Assembly (NCBI GenBank): GCA_035294125.1
Contig: DATGLM010000006.1
Coordinates: 1 to 64,000 of the forward strand
Origin: CADDYT01 sp035294125
GTDB lineage: Bacteria; Chloroflexota; Ktedonobacteria; Ktedonobacterales; Ktedonobacteraceae
Direction of reading: 5' to 3'
Length of the DNA stretch: 64,000 nucleotides
Shown: positions 25,502-34,498 of the stretch, piece by piece
Layout of the letters: each line of letters begins with the position of its first letter
Numbering within the stretch: position 1 is the stretch's first letter
The notes under the pieces: model-generated
Seen by the model: the letters and a program-made list of their open reading frames with translations, nothing else
Databases searched by the model: none
What the model was told of the DNA's origin: nothing
Position numbers and translations under genes: made by a program

Positions 25502-27442
25502 ATGTTGCGCACAATGGACGAAGTACTCCCGCTTCCTTATTTCGATAATAATGATATTGTTGGTGATGATGTTGATGATGAGATCACTCGCCCGGCTCCG
25601 GTAAGGAGAAGTCCAGGGCCGCCCGGAGGGAGACAATGGGTTCTGGTTGTTGTCAGCGCCCTTTTGTTGCTGGCTATTCTGCTGGGTGCACTGGCCTTTG
25701 TGGCAGTTCAGCAGAGGCGGGCACAAAGTCCGCTTGAGTCTACGCAGGTTACGCGGGGAAATTTTGCCCTTTCAGTCAGCGCTGTCGGCCCGGTACAGAG
25801 CGGTGTCTATAACGTCGATTTTACAGGGACGGGGAAAATTGCCGAGATTGATGTCCACGTGGGGGAAAGCGTGGTAAAAGGCCAGGTGCTGGCGAAGCTG
25901 GATAAAACGTCGCTTCAGGATGCAGTCAACTCGGCACAGGCAGCGGTGCAGTCTGCGCAGACTGCACTGAATAACGCGCAGAACACGTATGGGAAGACGG
26001 CAGCGCAGGCGCAGGCTGCGCTTGCAGCGGCACAAACCGAACTGAAGAATGCGCAGGTCAATCAGACAAACACACAGGCACAGACACAGACAGCGATAGA
26101 TGCAGCACAAACCTCACTGACCGATGCGCAGAACAGCTTGCGCGAAATCGAAGCGGAGTCGCAGGCAAGCATTGCCTCGGCTCAAACAGCTTTGACCGAT
26201 GCGCAAAACAGTCTTACTGCTACACAGGCGCTGGCGAAAGAGCAGATTGCCGTGGCTTACGATCAGGAGCAACTGGCTATTCAGCAATGTAACGCGTCGC
26301 CAACGCCGGGTCCGACCCTGACGCCGACGCCAACACCGACAGCCAACTGTATAGCGCTGGCTAAGGATAAGTATAACCAGGCAGTTGCTGCTGCGAATGC
26401 AAGCGTGTCAAACGCGCAGAATCAGGTGAACAGCGCGCGGCAGCAACTGGCGAGCGCCCAGGTGCAGGCGGCAGCGAACGGTGCGCAGGCCCAGGAGCAG
26501 ATCAGCGCAGCGCAAAACCAGTTGAATACCGCTCAGGCGCAGGCCACCTCTGAGAATGCACAGGCACAGGGGCAGGTCAGCGCGGCACAGAAGCAGTTAA
26601 AAACAGCCCTGGCCAATGCCGCCTCCAGTCAGACCACCGCGCAGGGTCAGATCAGTGCCGCCCAGGCACAGCTCAACTCGGCGCAGGTCCAGCTACAGAC
26701 TGCCCGGCATAACCTGGAAAATGACACGCTGTTCTCGCCACACGCAGGTATTATCATGAGCGTCAACGGCACGGTGGGCGGTGCGCCCGGTACGCCGGTC
26801 AACAGTTCCACGACAGGTGGTGGGACTGTGACCTTCATCCAGATTGTCGATGTCTCCTCTCTTCAGGTGCTGGCCTACGTCAACGAGGCGGATACCGCCT
26901 ACCTGAAGGTGGGAGAATCCGCCTCGCTTACCGTTGCTGCCTATACCGGGCGTACATTTCATGGCACTGTAAGCGCGCTCTCGCTCAACGGGCAAACGGT
27001 CTCAGGAGTCGTCACGTACCCGGTGTATATCGATGTCGATATGAGCGGTCTGCGAGGGGCGCACTTGCTGCCTGGAATGACGGCCAGCGTGACGATCAAC
27101 GTTGTACAGCGCAACAACGTTGTGCTTATTCCGGTCGGTGCTGTCAATTTTGCGCGCGCTGCACCAGCAGCCGCGAACGGAGCGAAGCCTCTTATTACGC
27201 AGGCCCAGGCGAGCGCGGCGCTGGATGAGGCGCGTCAGATGTTGCGCTCGCTCGAAACACAGCAGCCAGAAGTCGCTAATGATAACCCTATTCCCGCCTT
27301 CGTCATTGAACAGGCGAATGCGAAGGGACAGTTTGTCGCCAGGCCGGTTGTGCTGGGTTTGACCAACGACACGGTGTATGAGGTGCTGGCCGGTCTCTCT
27401 CCTGGAGAGAGTATCATCGTTGGTGCGCAAACGCAGGGCTAA
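25502..27442 (+). CDS. MacA/HlyD-like periplasmic adaptor (membrane fusion) protein with very long coiled coil
   Basis: The 646-residue protein has a cytoplasmic start, one membrane helix (about residues 45-68), and the biotinyl-lipoyl half motif VYNVDFTGTGKIAEIDVHVGE. A very long Ala/Gln/Asn-rich coiled coil follows (about 140-400). It is broken near 270 by a short TPGPTLTPTPTPT linker flanked by two Cys, and ends at the second lipoyl half (LFSPHAGIIMSVNG). Beta-barrel and membrane-proximal domains close it. It should pair with the FtsX-type permease downstream in a MacAB-like exporter. In a cell without an outer membrane the coiled coil would span the thick wall. The ATG has GAGGAG ten bases upstream; the gap to the permease start is 102 bases. 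Confidence 0.85.
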   Translation: MLRTMDEVLPLPYFDNNDIVGDDVDDEITRPAPVRRSPGPPGGRQWVLVVVSALLLLAILLGALAFVAVQQRRAQSPLESTQVTRGNFALSVSAVGPVQSGVYNVDFTGTGKIAEIDVHVGESVVKGQVLAKLDKTSLQDAVNSAQAAVQSAQTALNNAQNTYGKTAAQAQAALAAAQTELKNAQVNQTNTQAQTQTAIDAAQTSLTDAQNSLREIEAESQASIASAQTALTDAQNSLTATQALAKEQIAVAYDQEQLAIQQCNASPTPGPTLTPTPTPTANCIALAKDKYNQAVAAANASVSNAQNQVNSARQQLASAQVQAAANGAQAQEQISAAQNQLNTAQAQATSENAQAQGQVSAAQKQLKTALANAASSQTTAQGQISAAQAQLNSAQVQLQTARHNLENDTLFSPHAGIIMSVNGTVGGAPGTPVNSSTTGGGTVTFIQIVDVSSLQVLAYVNEADTAYLKVGESASLTVAAYTGRTFHGTVSALSLNGQTVSGVVTYPVYIDVDMSGLRGAHLLPGMTASVTINVVQRNNVVLIPVGAVNFARAAPAAANGAKPLITQAQASAALDEARQMLRSLETQQPEVANDNPIPAFVIEQANAKGQFVARPVVLGLTNDTVYEVLAGLSPGESIIVGAQTQG

Positions 27443-27544
27443 AACCAGCAGGAACATTGGAGATCACCTTTCATGAGCATAGCAGATGAACACAGGCAGC
27501 CTGCAACAGCCTCTTTTCAGAATAACCGTGAGGAGGATAGGTTC

Positions 27545-28846
27545 ATGACTGTTCTCCAGACTCCCTCATCCTTCCAGGATAGGACGAAGGGGGCGCGAGA
27601 AGGAGAGCGTGTGCCTGTATCTCCACGGCGAGGCCCTATGATCGGGTCGAATTTGGGGAGCGCAGTGGAGTCGTTGTGGGCAAATCGCTTGCGTTCGATG
27701 CTCACCGCGCTCGGTATTTTTATCGGTGTCGCCGCTGTGGTTGCCGCCCTGACTCTGACTCAGGGGGCAAGTGGGGCGATCAACAGCCGTATCTCCAGTC
27801 TGGGCAGCAATACGATCACCATCTCTCCTGGCGCGGCCACCAGTGGAGGAGTCTTCGGCGCTGTAGGGACAACGGAGTCGCTCACTATTCAGGATGCCCA
27901 GGCTCTCACAAAGATCGCGCATGTGACGGGAGTAAGCCCGATTATCGCGGTGAGCGCGCAGGTGATCTATGGCAATCAGAACTGGAACACGCGCATCGAG
28001 GGTGTCAACACCGCCTACCAGACTATTCTAGACTGGCAACTCGCTTCAGGAACGTGGTTTAGCGACAATGACGTGAACTCTGACAATCCTGTTGCCGTGC
28101 TGGGCCAGACCGTCGCCAGCAGCCTTTTCAGCGCGTCAGGTACCGACCCGGTAGGGCAGAATATCCGCATTCGCAATCAGGTATTCCGCGTGGTTGGTGT
28201 TTTACAAACAAAGGGTGGTTCCTCGTCTCAGGATGATGTCGTCTACGTTCCTTACACGACAGCATTAATTCGCCTGAAGAATACCACCTATCTCGATGGG
28301 ATCGAGGTGCAGGTGGATAACACCAACGATGTTGCTCCCGTGCAGCAAGGGATTACGACGGTGCTTGAAATCAGGCACCATATCCCGCCTGGTACGCCCG
28401 ATGACTTCCGCACTATCAGCTCCACTCAACTGTTGCAGACGGCCCAGCAGTTTACGCAAATCTTGACCTTCTTACTGGTTGGTATTGCGGGCATCTCCTT
28501 GACAGTTGGTGGAATAGGTATTATGAACATCATGCTGGTTTCGGTCACGGAGCGCATCCGCGAGATTGGTATTCGTATGGCGGTGGGTGCGCGGCGCAGT
28601 GATATCCGCAATCAGTTTCTGATCGAGGCGTTGACACTGAGCTTGCTGGGCGGTGTGATGGGTATGGTGGTTGGCATGCTTGCTGGCCTGATAATGACGC
28701 ATGCCTTCCAACTGCCGTTCGTCGTGAGCGCGTTCTCGCTCTTAATGCCTTTCGTCGTTTCAGCGCTTGTAGGCGTCGCCTTTGGCCTCTATCCTGCTGT
28801 GCGTGCTTCACACCTGGATCCTATTGTCGCCCTTCATAGCGAATGA
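27545..28846 (+). CDS. MacB-like FtsX-family ABC transporter permease (no fused ATPase)
   Basis: The protein has 433 residues from the ATG at 27545, chosen because AGGAGGA lies seven bases upstream; an ATG at 27473 is possible. Four membrane helices in the MacB pattern are visible: one near residue 45-65 (LTALGIFIGVAAVVAAL), a large extracytoplasmic MacB-type domain, and three helices at the end with the conserved GIGIMNIMLVSVTERIREIGIRMAVGA segment. It should use a separate ATP-binding subunit to drive export or mechanotransmission with the MacA-like protein. No ATPase gene lies in the neighbourhood, unlike most LolCDE/MacAB loci. Confidence 0.87.
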   Translation: MTVLQTPSSFQDRTKGAREGERVPVSPRRGPMIGSNLGSAVESLWANRLRSMLTALGIFIGVAAVVAALTLTQGASGAINSRISSLGSNTITISPGAATSGGVFGAVGTTESLTIQDAQALTKIAHVTGVSPIIAVSAQVIYGNQNWNTRIEGVNTAYQTILDWQLASGTWFSDNDVNSDNPVAVLGQTVASSLFSASGTDPVGQNIRIRNQVFRVVGVLQTKGGSSSQDDVVYVPYTTALIRLKNTTYLDGIEVQVDNTNDVAPVQQGITTVLEIRHHIPPGTPDDFRTISSTQLLQTAQQFTQILTFLLVGIAGISLTVGGIGIMNIMLVSVTERIREIGIRMAVGARRSDIRNQFLIEALTLSLLGGVMGMVVGMLAGLIMTHAFQLPFVVSAFSLLMPFVVSALVGVAFGLYPAVRASHLDPIVALHSE

Positions 28847-28873
28847 CCGTACAATGCCTGTGCCCTGTATCTA

Positions 28874-30067
28874 TCAACCATTAAAGGGAAACTGTCCCGG
28901 GTCGTTGAAGGCTGGTTCTCCTACGCCATACTGGCCCTGGTTGCCGGGTGGGGGCGTCATGGGAGGAAAGTTGGCATTGGATGGCATGAACTGGAAGCCA
29001 TTTTGCGCATAGAAAGGAATGGATGTATTGTCTGACGGCACACCCCACTGCGTTCCTGTTGTGGGCGGGGGCGGATTCGTTTTTGCAAAGGGGTCGTTTG
29101 CCCACGCCTGCTCGTCGGTTATCGCATTTTCCCAACCGTAGAGATTGGTGTCACCCGTCATGCTTGGGCTGGGTACGCGTGACCAGGGGCGAGCTCCGCT
29201 CGGCGGCAAGTTGGACTGAACGGGCGCGGGGGTAAGCAACTTTCTTACCAGAAAAATGGCTACTGCCACCAACAGAAGCAGCCCTGCCACTAAACTTCCC
29301 ACGACAAGCGGCATCGTGTTTTTGTCGGTAGTGTTGCCACTTGTGTTGTTATTGGGCGTGGTGGCATTCTGGTTGCTACTGTCGTCAGGTGTTAAGCTTG
29401 CTGCCGGAGTCGAGGTGGGCAGGCCATTGCCGTTGCTACTCGTCGCTGTTGGAGACATAACTGCCGTAGCGGTCGCAGTTGCAACAGGGGTCGAGGTTGG
29501 CGGAGGGGGGAGCTGACTCCCACTGGTGGGGGTGGCGGTTGGAACTGGCTGCTGAGTTGGTGTGACTCCCGGTCGGGGAGTGGCAGTTGGGGCCTGTGTG
29601 GGAGTGGCAGTTGGGGCCTGTGTGGGCGTTGGTGTAGGGGCCGGTGTATTGGTAGGAGTGGGAGAAGGCGTGGGTGCAGGCGTATCGGTGGGCGAAGGCG
29701 TAGGTGAGGGAGTAGACGTATCTGTGGCTGTAAGCGTAGGAGAAGCTGTCACTGTCGTTGTATCGAGGGGTGTAATGGTCTGTCCCACTGTTGATGTGGT
29801 AGCAGTGCTCGTGGCGTAGGTGCTGTGCAGATGAGCGAGCAATCCAACAACGGTGAAGAGCAGGAACGAGCAGCACAACGCCATGACAATTGGTCCAAAC
29901 ACGTTATGCTGAGCGCGGCGAAGTAGCTTACGTGAGCTTCTTCGTCGGTAGGGGGCTTCAGATTCTTCGCCGCGCTCAGCATAACGTGTTCGTGGGGCTT
30001 TTTCATGATTGATCGTTTGCTCACGACCGCCCCGACCGATTTGCTCTGTTTGCTTGCTCTTTTCCAT
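28874..30067 (-). CDS. Thr-Pro-rich membrane protein with Pro-rich cytoplasmic tail
   Basis: The protein has 397 residues from the ATG at 30067 (GGGGGAG four bases upstream). It has a basic N-terminal region, a membrane helix (about 67-95), a long stalk of SPTPTPT/TPAPTP-type repeats (about 120-215), a second helix (about 262-285, LVVGSLVAGLLLLVAVAIFLV) and a 110-residue Pro/Asn/Gln-rich tail. Such proteins may bridge the wall, but no known domain is present. The N-terminal coding region contains a perfect 25-base palindromic repeat that encodes part of the basic stretch. It is followed on the same strand by nothing of the same type; the neighbour upstream (30,171) has the same plan. Confidence 0.65.
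   Translation of the reverse strand: MEKSKQTEQIGRGGREQTINHEKAPRTRYAERGEESEAPYRRRSSRKLLRRAQHNVFGPIVMALCCSFLLFTVVGLLAHLHSTYATSTATTSTVGQTITPLDTTTVTASPTLTATDTSTPSPTPSPTDTPAPTPSPTPTNTPAPTPTPTQAPTATPTQAPTATPRPGVTPTQQPVPTATPTSGSQLPPPPTSTPVATATATAVMSPTATSSNGNGLPTSTPAASLTPDDSSNQNATTPNNNTSGNTTDKNTMPLVVGSLVAGLLLLVAVAIFLVRKLLTPAPVQSNLPPSGARPWSRVPSPSMTGDTNLYGWENAITDEQAWANDPFAKTNPPPPTTGTQWGVPSDNTSIPFYAQNGFQFMPSNANFPPMTPPPGNQGQYGVGEPAFNDPGQFPFNG
29898..29990. repeat. Palindromic REP/MITE-like element inside a coding region
   Basis: Two perfect 25-base arms (29898-29922 and 29966-29990) are separated by 43 bases. The outer part contains GCTGAGCGCGGCGAA, a motif type seen in dispersed palindromic repeats. 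It sits in frame in the N-terminal coding part of the Thr-Pro membrane protein. Confidence 0.75.
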
Positions 30068-30170
30068 TATACTCCCCCTTCGATGACTTTCTTTCCCCAT
30101 TTAAACAATGTATCTGAATATTTACTTGCCGGTCAAGCAAGTAGGAAGAAAATCTCATCCGATGATACTG

Positions 30171-31823
30171 TCAGAGCTTCTTTCCGGGCAGCACGAACAA
30201 TCCACTGCGCGCTTGCTGTATGATGGCGACCAACAGCGAGTCCTGGAGCAAGTCGTCGTTTTGTGACGCTGTAGCAATGGGCGCTGAAGGGGGCACGCCG
30301 CTTTCAGATATTGCGTTGATAGCAGGTACTTCCGGCGTCTCGCCAGCCTGGTATGTATGGAAGGTGGAGGCCAGTTCCGCATTCAGGTTACTGTTCATTA
30401 CAGACAGGGAGGGGGATACCTGTTGAACCGGCATATCGCCCCAGCCAAAGCCAGGCGCCCAGCCTGGTGGCGGCTGTGCAGCCTGTGTAGCCTGTGTCAT
30501 ATCCCATGACGGCACCGGATTGAGGGAAGATGTGCCTGTAACGGCGGGGGAAAGGGGAGGCGTTGTCTGTGTTGTCCCTTTTCTGCCTTTGCGTCGCAAG
30601 ATCAGGACAACAAGGGCGCTCGCCAGCATTACGAAAATTGCGCCTGCAATCAGTGCTGGAGCCTGCTTGCCGCCGCTTTGCCTGCTGCCGGTAGTGGGCA
30701 TTTGCGTTACTGACTGCCGGGCCGACTTTGCGCTGCCGGTTGGCGTTGGCGCTTGTGGCTGTGTACCGAAGCTGGTAGGCGTTGCGGTTGGCGTTGGAAT
30801 CACCGGTGTTTGCTGTGGCGCGCTTGCGGTTGGTGTTACTGTTGTACCCTGTGTCGGTGTCGCCGTTATGCCCGGCGTGGGTGAAGGGGTTGGAGAGGGA
30901 GAAGGTGTCGTGGTTGGTGCAGGCGTGGGCGTCACCGGGGCCGTGTAGACGATGAAAGTGACCGAGGCGCTGAGCGTTGGCGGCGTGCTGCTTCCGGCGC
31001 TGGCAATTAACTCTACCGGGCCGGTCGGGTTGGCGGGTATTGTCAATGTCTGGGAAAATGCACCGTTGGCGCCGGAGGTGACTGTTCCCAGTGAAGTGCT
31101 GCTGCCCCCGCTTAGCTGCTGCTCTGCCAGCGTAATGCCTGTCTGTGCTGGCAGGAAATTGCTGCCTGTAACCGTCGCTTGCTGTCCAACGTTGAATGTG
31201 GGCGAGGAGATTGTGAGTTGCGGCGGCTTTGCCGAGAGAACAGTATAGGAGCCAGCCACCAGGAATTTCGCCCCCAGCGAGGCGCAAACCGTGTAGGCGC
31301 CAACCGGCGTCCTGGCTGGCCAGAGAAACCAGCCACTAAAGGCGCCGCCGTTCACTACGCCCGCCTGCCCGGTCGTCGCAGGAGTGTAAGAGGTGGCCGT
31401 ACAGAAAGAGACTGTGCTAAAGCCAAAGTTGACCACTGTTCCATCAGCTACATTCTGCCAACCCGATCCACTGACGGCAATTGTGGCCTGTGTAGGCCCT
31501 GATGCTGGGGAACTCGTTACTGTTCCACCTGCCTGGTGTATGCGTGTCACAGCCAGCGCCACGCTACTATGCGTGCACAGATTGGCCGCCACAAGCATGA
31601 GCAATGCCAGGACGCGGATAATCGCTTGCGTGGCAGCCCATCCATGGTGTGCAAGCAGCTTCCACTGCGCAAGTTGTCCACGGATTGCGGACCACCGAAA
31701 CATCCGTGCAGTGTGTCCACGAGGCACCGACCGCCCGTATTGTACAGATCGACCCTCAGGCCACCCCTTGCGGGTGGCCCTACTATATACGATTGGTGCC
31801 GCGTTTTCCCATTGTCTTTCCAT
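30171..31823 (-). CDS. Thr-Pro-rich surface protein with IPT/TIG-like domains and Pro-rich tail
   Basis: The protein has about 550 residues if it starts at the ATG at 31823; neither this nor the upstream TTG at 31859 has a clear ribosome site, so the start is uncertain. After a hydrophobic signal or helix (about 62-90) come two Ig/TIG-like stretches (TVTSSPASGPTQATIAVSGSG and PQLTISSPTFNVGQQATVTG regions), a TPTPAPTTTPSPSPTP stalk, a second helix (ALIAGAIFVMLASALVVLIL) and a Pro/Gln-rich tail. The plan resembles the neighbouring gene at 28,874. A surface stalk or adhesin-like role is inferred. The first 45 residues are encoded by what looks like a dispersed repeat (see 31759-31779). Confidence 0.65.
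   Translation of the reverse strand: MERQWENAAPIVYSRATRKGWPEGRSVQYGRSVPRGHTARMFRWSAIRGQLAQWKLLAHHGWAATQAIIRVLALLMLVAANLCTHSSVALAVTRIHQAGGTVTSSPASGPTQATIAVSGSGWQNVADGTVVNFGFSTVSFCTATSYTPATTGQAGVVNGGAFSGWFLWPARTPVGAYTVCASLGAKFLVAGSYTVLSAKPPQLTISSPTFNVGQQATVTGSNFLPAQTGITLAEQQLSGGSSTSLGTVTSGANGAFSQTLTIPANPTGPVELIASAGSSTPPTLSASVTFIVYTAPVTPTPAPTTTPSPSPTPSPTPGITATPTQGTTVTPTASAPQQTPVIPTPTATPTSFGTQPQAPTPTGSAKSARQSVTQMPTTGSRQSGGKQAPALIAGAIFVMLASALVVLILRRKGRKGTTQTTPPLSPAVTGTSSLNPVPSWDMTQATQAAQPPPGWAPGFGWGDMPVQQVSPSLSVMNSNLNAELASTFHTYQAGETPEVPAINAISESGVPPSAPIATASQNDDLLQDSLLVAIIQQARSGLFVLPGKKL
31759..31779. repeat. Small hairpin of a dispersed-repeat type at gene start
   Basis: GGCCACCC (31759-31766) pairs with GGGTGGCC (31772-31779) around a five-base loop. 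The flanking 31680-31790 stretch encodes an atypical Arg/Gly-rich peptide (RKGWPEGRSVQYGRS) that looks like translated repeat DNA rather than a signal peptide. Confidence 0.45.
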
Positions 31824-31894
31824 GATCTGACTATAAATTCCTTTTGACTGTGCCGTCAAGCAAGTGGTACCTGTGGGGGTCTGGACGGTCTGTT

Positions 31895-32332
31895 TCAGGC
31901 CTCTACCAGTTCAATAGCTACTTCGTAGGAGAGGCCGGGTGTGTTGCCGGTGGCGAGGGGGATTTGCTGGCTGTGCAGGTCGAGCGCGGTTTCGGCATAG
32001 CTGTCGAAATGGACGGCGACCGGGGCGCCGTTGAGAGGGTCTATGTAGTTGATTGTCACGCCTATCTGCCCGTAGGAGGTGCGCAGGGCGTCGCGGTATT
32101 GCTGGCCCGTCAGGCCGGTGGGCGTGCCATCATACTTCAGCAGGTCATTGTAGCAGAGTAGCACCATCGACCAGGTGCGCTTACCGGGTCCCAGATCGAC
32201 ATACGACTCGCCGTTGTCCGCTCGCACCGTCGCCTTGCGCACTCGCGGTTGCTTCATCCGGTATGTTCCCGGCTTCACAAAGTACCCTTGATTGTCGAGT
32301 ATTATTTCACAGTCTCCACCAATTTGTGCCAT
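31895..32332 (-). CDS. Phage-type structural (tail or baseplate) protein, last gene of the operon
   Basis: The protein has 145 residues from the ATG at 32332, supported by AAAGGAG seven bases upstream. It is rich in beta strands and begins MAQIGGDCEIIL, with a central KRTWSMVLLCYNDLLKYDGT and a C-terminal PGLSYEVAIELVEA. No family is recognised with certainty. Its size, strand pattern and position at the end of the phage-derived operon suit a small tail-tube, stopper or baseplate component. It follows the small membrane protein gene with a gap of about 30 bases. No lysis gene follows it. Confidence 0.55.
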   Translation of the reverse strand: MAQIGGDCEIILDNQGYFVKPGTYRMKQPRVRKATVRADNGESYVDLGPGKRTWSMVLLCYNDLLKYDGTPTGLTGQQYRDALRTSYGQIGVTINYIDPLNGAPVAVHFDSYAETALDLHSQQIPLATGNTPGLSYEVAIELVEA

Positions 32333-32362
32333 AATGCTCCTTTGTCGTCTATCAATCGACAC

Positions 32363-32695
32363 CTACGATTCCGATGGGGTGATGCGTGAGGTCTGAGTGG
32401 TCTTTGTGTCAGTGATAGAGACCAGTTCGCCGTCGATGGTGACAGAGAGGCCCCATTTTTTCAGAGCATTGGTGATGATAAGAATGATTTGTGAGAGCCG
32501 GGCATTCTCTTTTTCCGTCGCCAGGACGCGGTCGCGCAACATGCTCATTTCCACGTTGAGCGCGTTGATCACGCGCTCTTGCACTTCTTCCGTCGTGCGC
32601 GCAAAGCCCACGCGGTAGGCCACGAAGCCGCCGATGGCGAGGAAGATCAGAAATGCCAGGTTCACCATTGGCAGCCATTCCGATAACAAACCCAT
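32363..32695 (-). CDS. Small single-pass membrane protein with coiled coil in phage-derived operon
   Basis: The 110-residue protein has one N-terminal membrane helix (about residues 10-28) followed by a predicted coiled coil (about 33-75, with TEEVQERVINALNVE) and a short C-terminal domain. AGGAG precedes the ATG. The single-helix-plus-coiled-coil layout is seen in some phage holin- or spanin-like proteins, but there is no endolysin gene next to it, so a lysis role is only a possibility. Membrane anchoring of the particle during assembly is another reading. The family is not recognised. Confidence 0.6.
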   Translation of the reverse strand: MGLLSEWLPMVNLAFLIFLAIGGFVAYRVGFARTTEEVQERVINALNVEMSMLRDRVLATEKENARLSQIILIITNALKKWGLSVTIDGELVSITDTKTTQTSRITPSES

Positions 32696-32722
32696 TCGTT
32701 TTTCTCCTGGAAAGCCGGGGGA

Positions 32723-33895
32723 TTACAATCGCTCATAACGTGCGGCTATGTCACCCCAGTGGGCACGTGAGGAGGCAGCAAAGTCGCGCTGCTCCTTGAT
32801 CTCTGCCAGTCGTGCCTCGAATTGCTGCATTTTGTTCTGAGCTGCTTGCTGCCACGCTGTTGGGATGTGCGTGTCGTCCACGCGGTCGCGTAGCGCGCCA
32901 TCCTGGAAATCGAAGTTGTCGTTAGTGGGGACTTGATAGGCTTCCATCGCGTAGGCGCACGCGCCCAGCACGATGATGTCGCGGTGCGCTTCAGGGATGG
33001 TCGAGCCGGAGTAGTCGAGCTGGTGTTTTGTGGCGTAGAAGACGCGCAACACCAGCGTCGAGTCCTGCGGCAGTTCCGCGCTCGACAGTTTGATGGTAAA
33101 GGTAGGTGCTGCCGTTCCCGTAGGGCCTGTACCGACACCGATCGCGCCTTGCGCGCCCAGATTTCCTCCAGCAGCCAGCGCCGCTGTACTGTCGAACAGG
33201 TTGGAATATTCGGCGAAGTCACGCTCGAAGGGAGGCCAGAGCATCACCCCGCTGGTATTCACCGTCGGCGGTGGGGGGTTGAAGGCGATGACCGTGTCGG
33301 CGCTGCTATCCACAAACTGCGTTGTTGTGTTGTCAGCCAACGTAGTCAGCAGGTACAACTGCGAGCCGCCGACCTGTGTGCGATAGAGATTGCGCCCGAT
33401 CACGGTATTGGTTGCCGCGCCGGGTGTCGACGGTGCTGCCGGGCCGATAGGGATGTTTACCAGCAGCACCTGCTGGTTGCCGTTCGTCGTTGTTACCGTC
33501 ACCAGCGGCGAAGGCGTCGTCTCTCCGCCCTGCGAGAGGTATGTCAGGGCGTATGCATACGTGCCAGCGCTCAGCCCTGACCCTGTCTGTACGCTTGCTG
33601 TCATGCCCGCGCCCGGCGCCGGAAAGTATGAGCCATACGATTGCAGCGGGTAGAGCACACGTTCGATCCACCACACTGGATAGGCCGCGTTCCACGAGAC
33701 CGGGTAGGGATAGGTGCGCTGGAACGGCTGGGAAGGCATGTCAGTAAACACGATATTCGGATAATACTGGCTATACCGATTGACCGCCTTATCGATGGCA
33801 CGGTCGATATCCGAGTTCTGCCAGCGCGGGTTTGACCCGGAAAGCGGGTCGAACAGATCCTGGCGTACAGCGGTCTCTACATCGGAGAGCAGCAT
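32723..33895 (-). CDS. Phage head-tail connector or adaptor-like protein
   Basis: The 390-residue protein starts MLLSDVETAVRQDL and contains DIDRAIDKAVNRYSQYYP, followed later by ACAYAMEAYQVPTND and a helical C-terminal region (QQAAQNKMQQFEARLAEIKEQ split by a turn). This helical frame resembles phage adaptor/neck proteins that assemble under the portal. Between the helical ends is a beta-rich insert of about 190 residues (about 95-290) with fibronectin-like strands, unusual for an adaptor. GGAGG lies six bases upstream of the ATG. Function is inferred from pattern and context. Confidence 0.55.
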   Translation of the reverse strand: MLLSDVETAVRQDLFDPLSGSNPRWQNSDIDRAIDKAVNRYSQYYPNIVFTDMPSQPFQRTYPYPVSWNAAYPVWWIERVLYPLQSYGSYFPAPGAGMTASVQTGSGLSAGTYAYALTYLSQGGETTPSPLVTVTTTNGNQQVLLVNIPIGPAAPSTPGAATNTVIGRNLYRTQVGGSQLYLLTTLADNTTTQFVDSSADTVIAFNPPPPTVNTSGVMLWPPFERDFAEYSNLFDSTAALAAGGNLGAQGAIGVGTGPTGTAAPTFTIKLSSAELPQDSTLVLRVFYATKHQLDYSGSTIPEAHRDIIVLGACAYAMEAYQVPTNDNFDFQDGALRDRVDDTHIPTAWQQAAQNKMQQFEARLAEIKEQRDFAASSRAHWGDIAARYERL

Positions 33896-33913
33896 CGCAG
33901 CCTCCTTTCTGAC

Positions 33914-34498
33914 TCACATAACATAGCCGTAGGTGAAGAGCCAGACGGTACACGCGCCGCCATTGGCCTTGATGTCGATGCGTCCCTGGCTATCGACTGG
34001 CAGGATACCGCCGCCGTTGAGGTAGCCGGTTGCGCTCTGATTATCCCCGATAGTCAGCGCCTCACCGAGATTGCCGCCGTGGGCGGCCAGATCGATATGC
34101 GCTGGTGGGGCCGGAGTCGAAAAGTACGCTTTGCACAGAACCGCCAGCGTCCCCGCCGGAATGTTGCTCAGCGTAAACATCTGCGTCGCACCCACACTAA
34201 TCGTTACCCCGCTCAACTGCTGCACCGGACTGCTGATCGTCACGCGACCGGGCGGCGGCGCGGGCAACGCGCCGCCACCATTGGCGAAAACAGCGATCAC
34301 TACCGCATCCAGCGGGTTGTGCTCATCGAAAAAGAGCACCGCACAGAGCGCACCCGGCAGGCACGAGGTAGAATCCACTGTGTTCGAGACCGGCACACTC
34401 GCCAGCGCCGTGGAGGTCGCCTCTAGCAGCAGCACTGAAGCGGTATACGTGCTCGCGCTAAACGACTGGATAATGCCGCGTTTGATAGCCTGACTCAT
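33914..34498 (-). CDS. Phage-derived structural protein, unknown
   Basis: The protein has 194 residues from the ATG at 34498, which overlaps the stop of the gene before it in an ATGA, implying coupled translation. The open frame continues 137 codons further, but that part is an Arg-rich shadow of the neighbour. It starts MSQAIKRGIIQSF and contains alternating beta-strand stretches and FFDEHNPLDAVVIAVFANGG. No known domain. It sits among virion-type genes and probably forms part of a tail fibre or baseplate. Confidence 0.55.
   Translation of the reverse strand: MSQAIKRGIIQSFSASTYTASVLLLEATSTALASVPVSNTVDSTSCLPGALCAVLFFDEHNPLDAVVIAVFANGGGALPAPPPGRVTISSPVQQLSGVTISVGATQMFTLSNIPAGTLAVLCKAYFSTPAPPAHIDLAAHGGNLGEALTIGDNQSATGYLNGGGILPVDSQGRIDIKANGGACTVWLFTYGYVM

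Noticed and set aside
25162..25548. Plus-strand frame of 128 residues before the MacA-like gene
   Set aside because: It overlaps the MacA-like start, lacks a ribosome site and shows no domain.
29560..29760. Short tandem repeats that could be taken for a CRISPR-like array
   Set aside because: They are codon-level Thr-Pro/Ser-Pro repeats of a protein stalk; there are no constant repeats with unique spacers.
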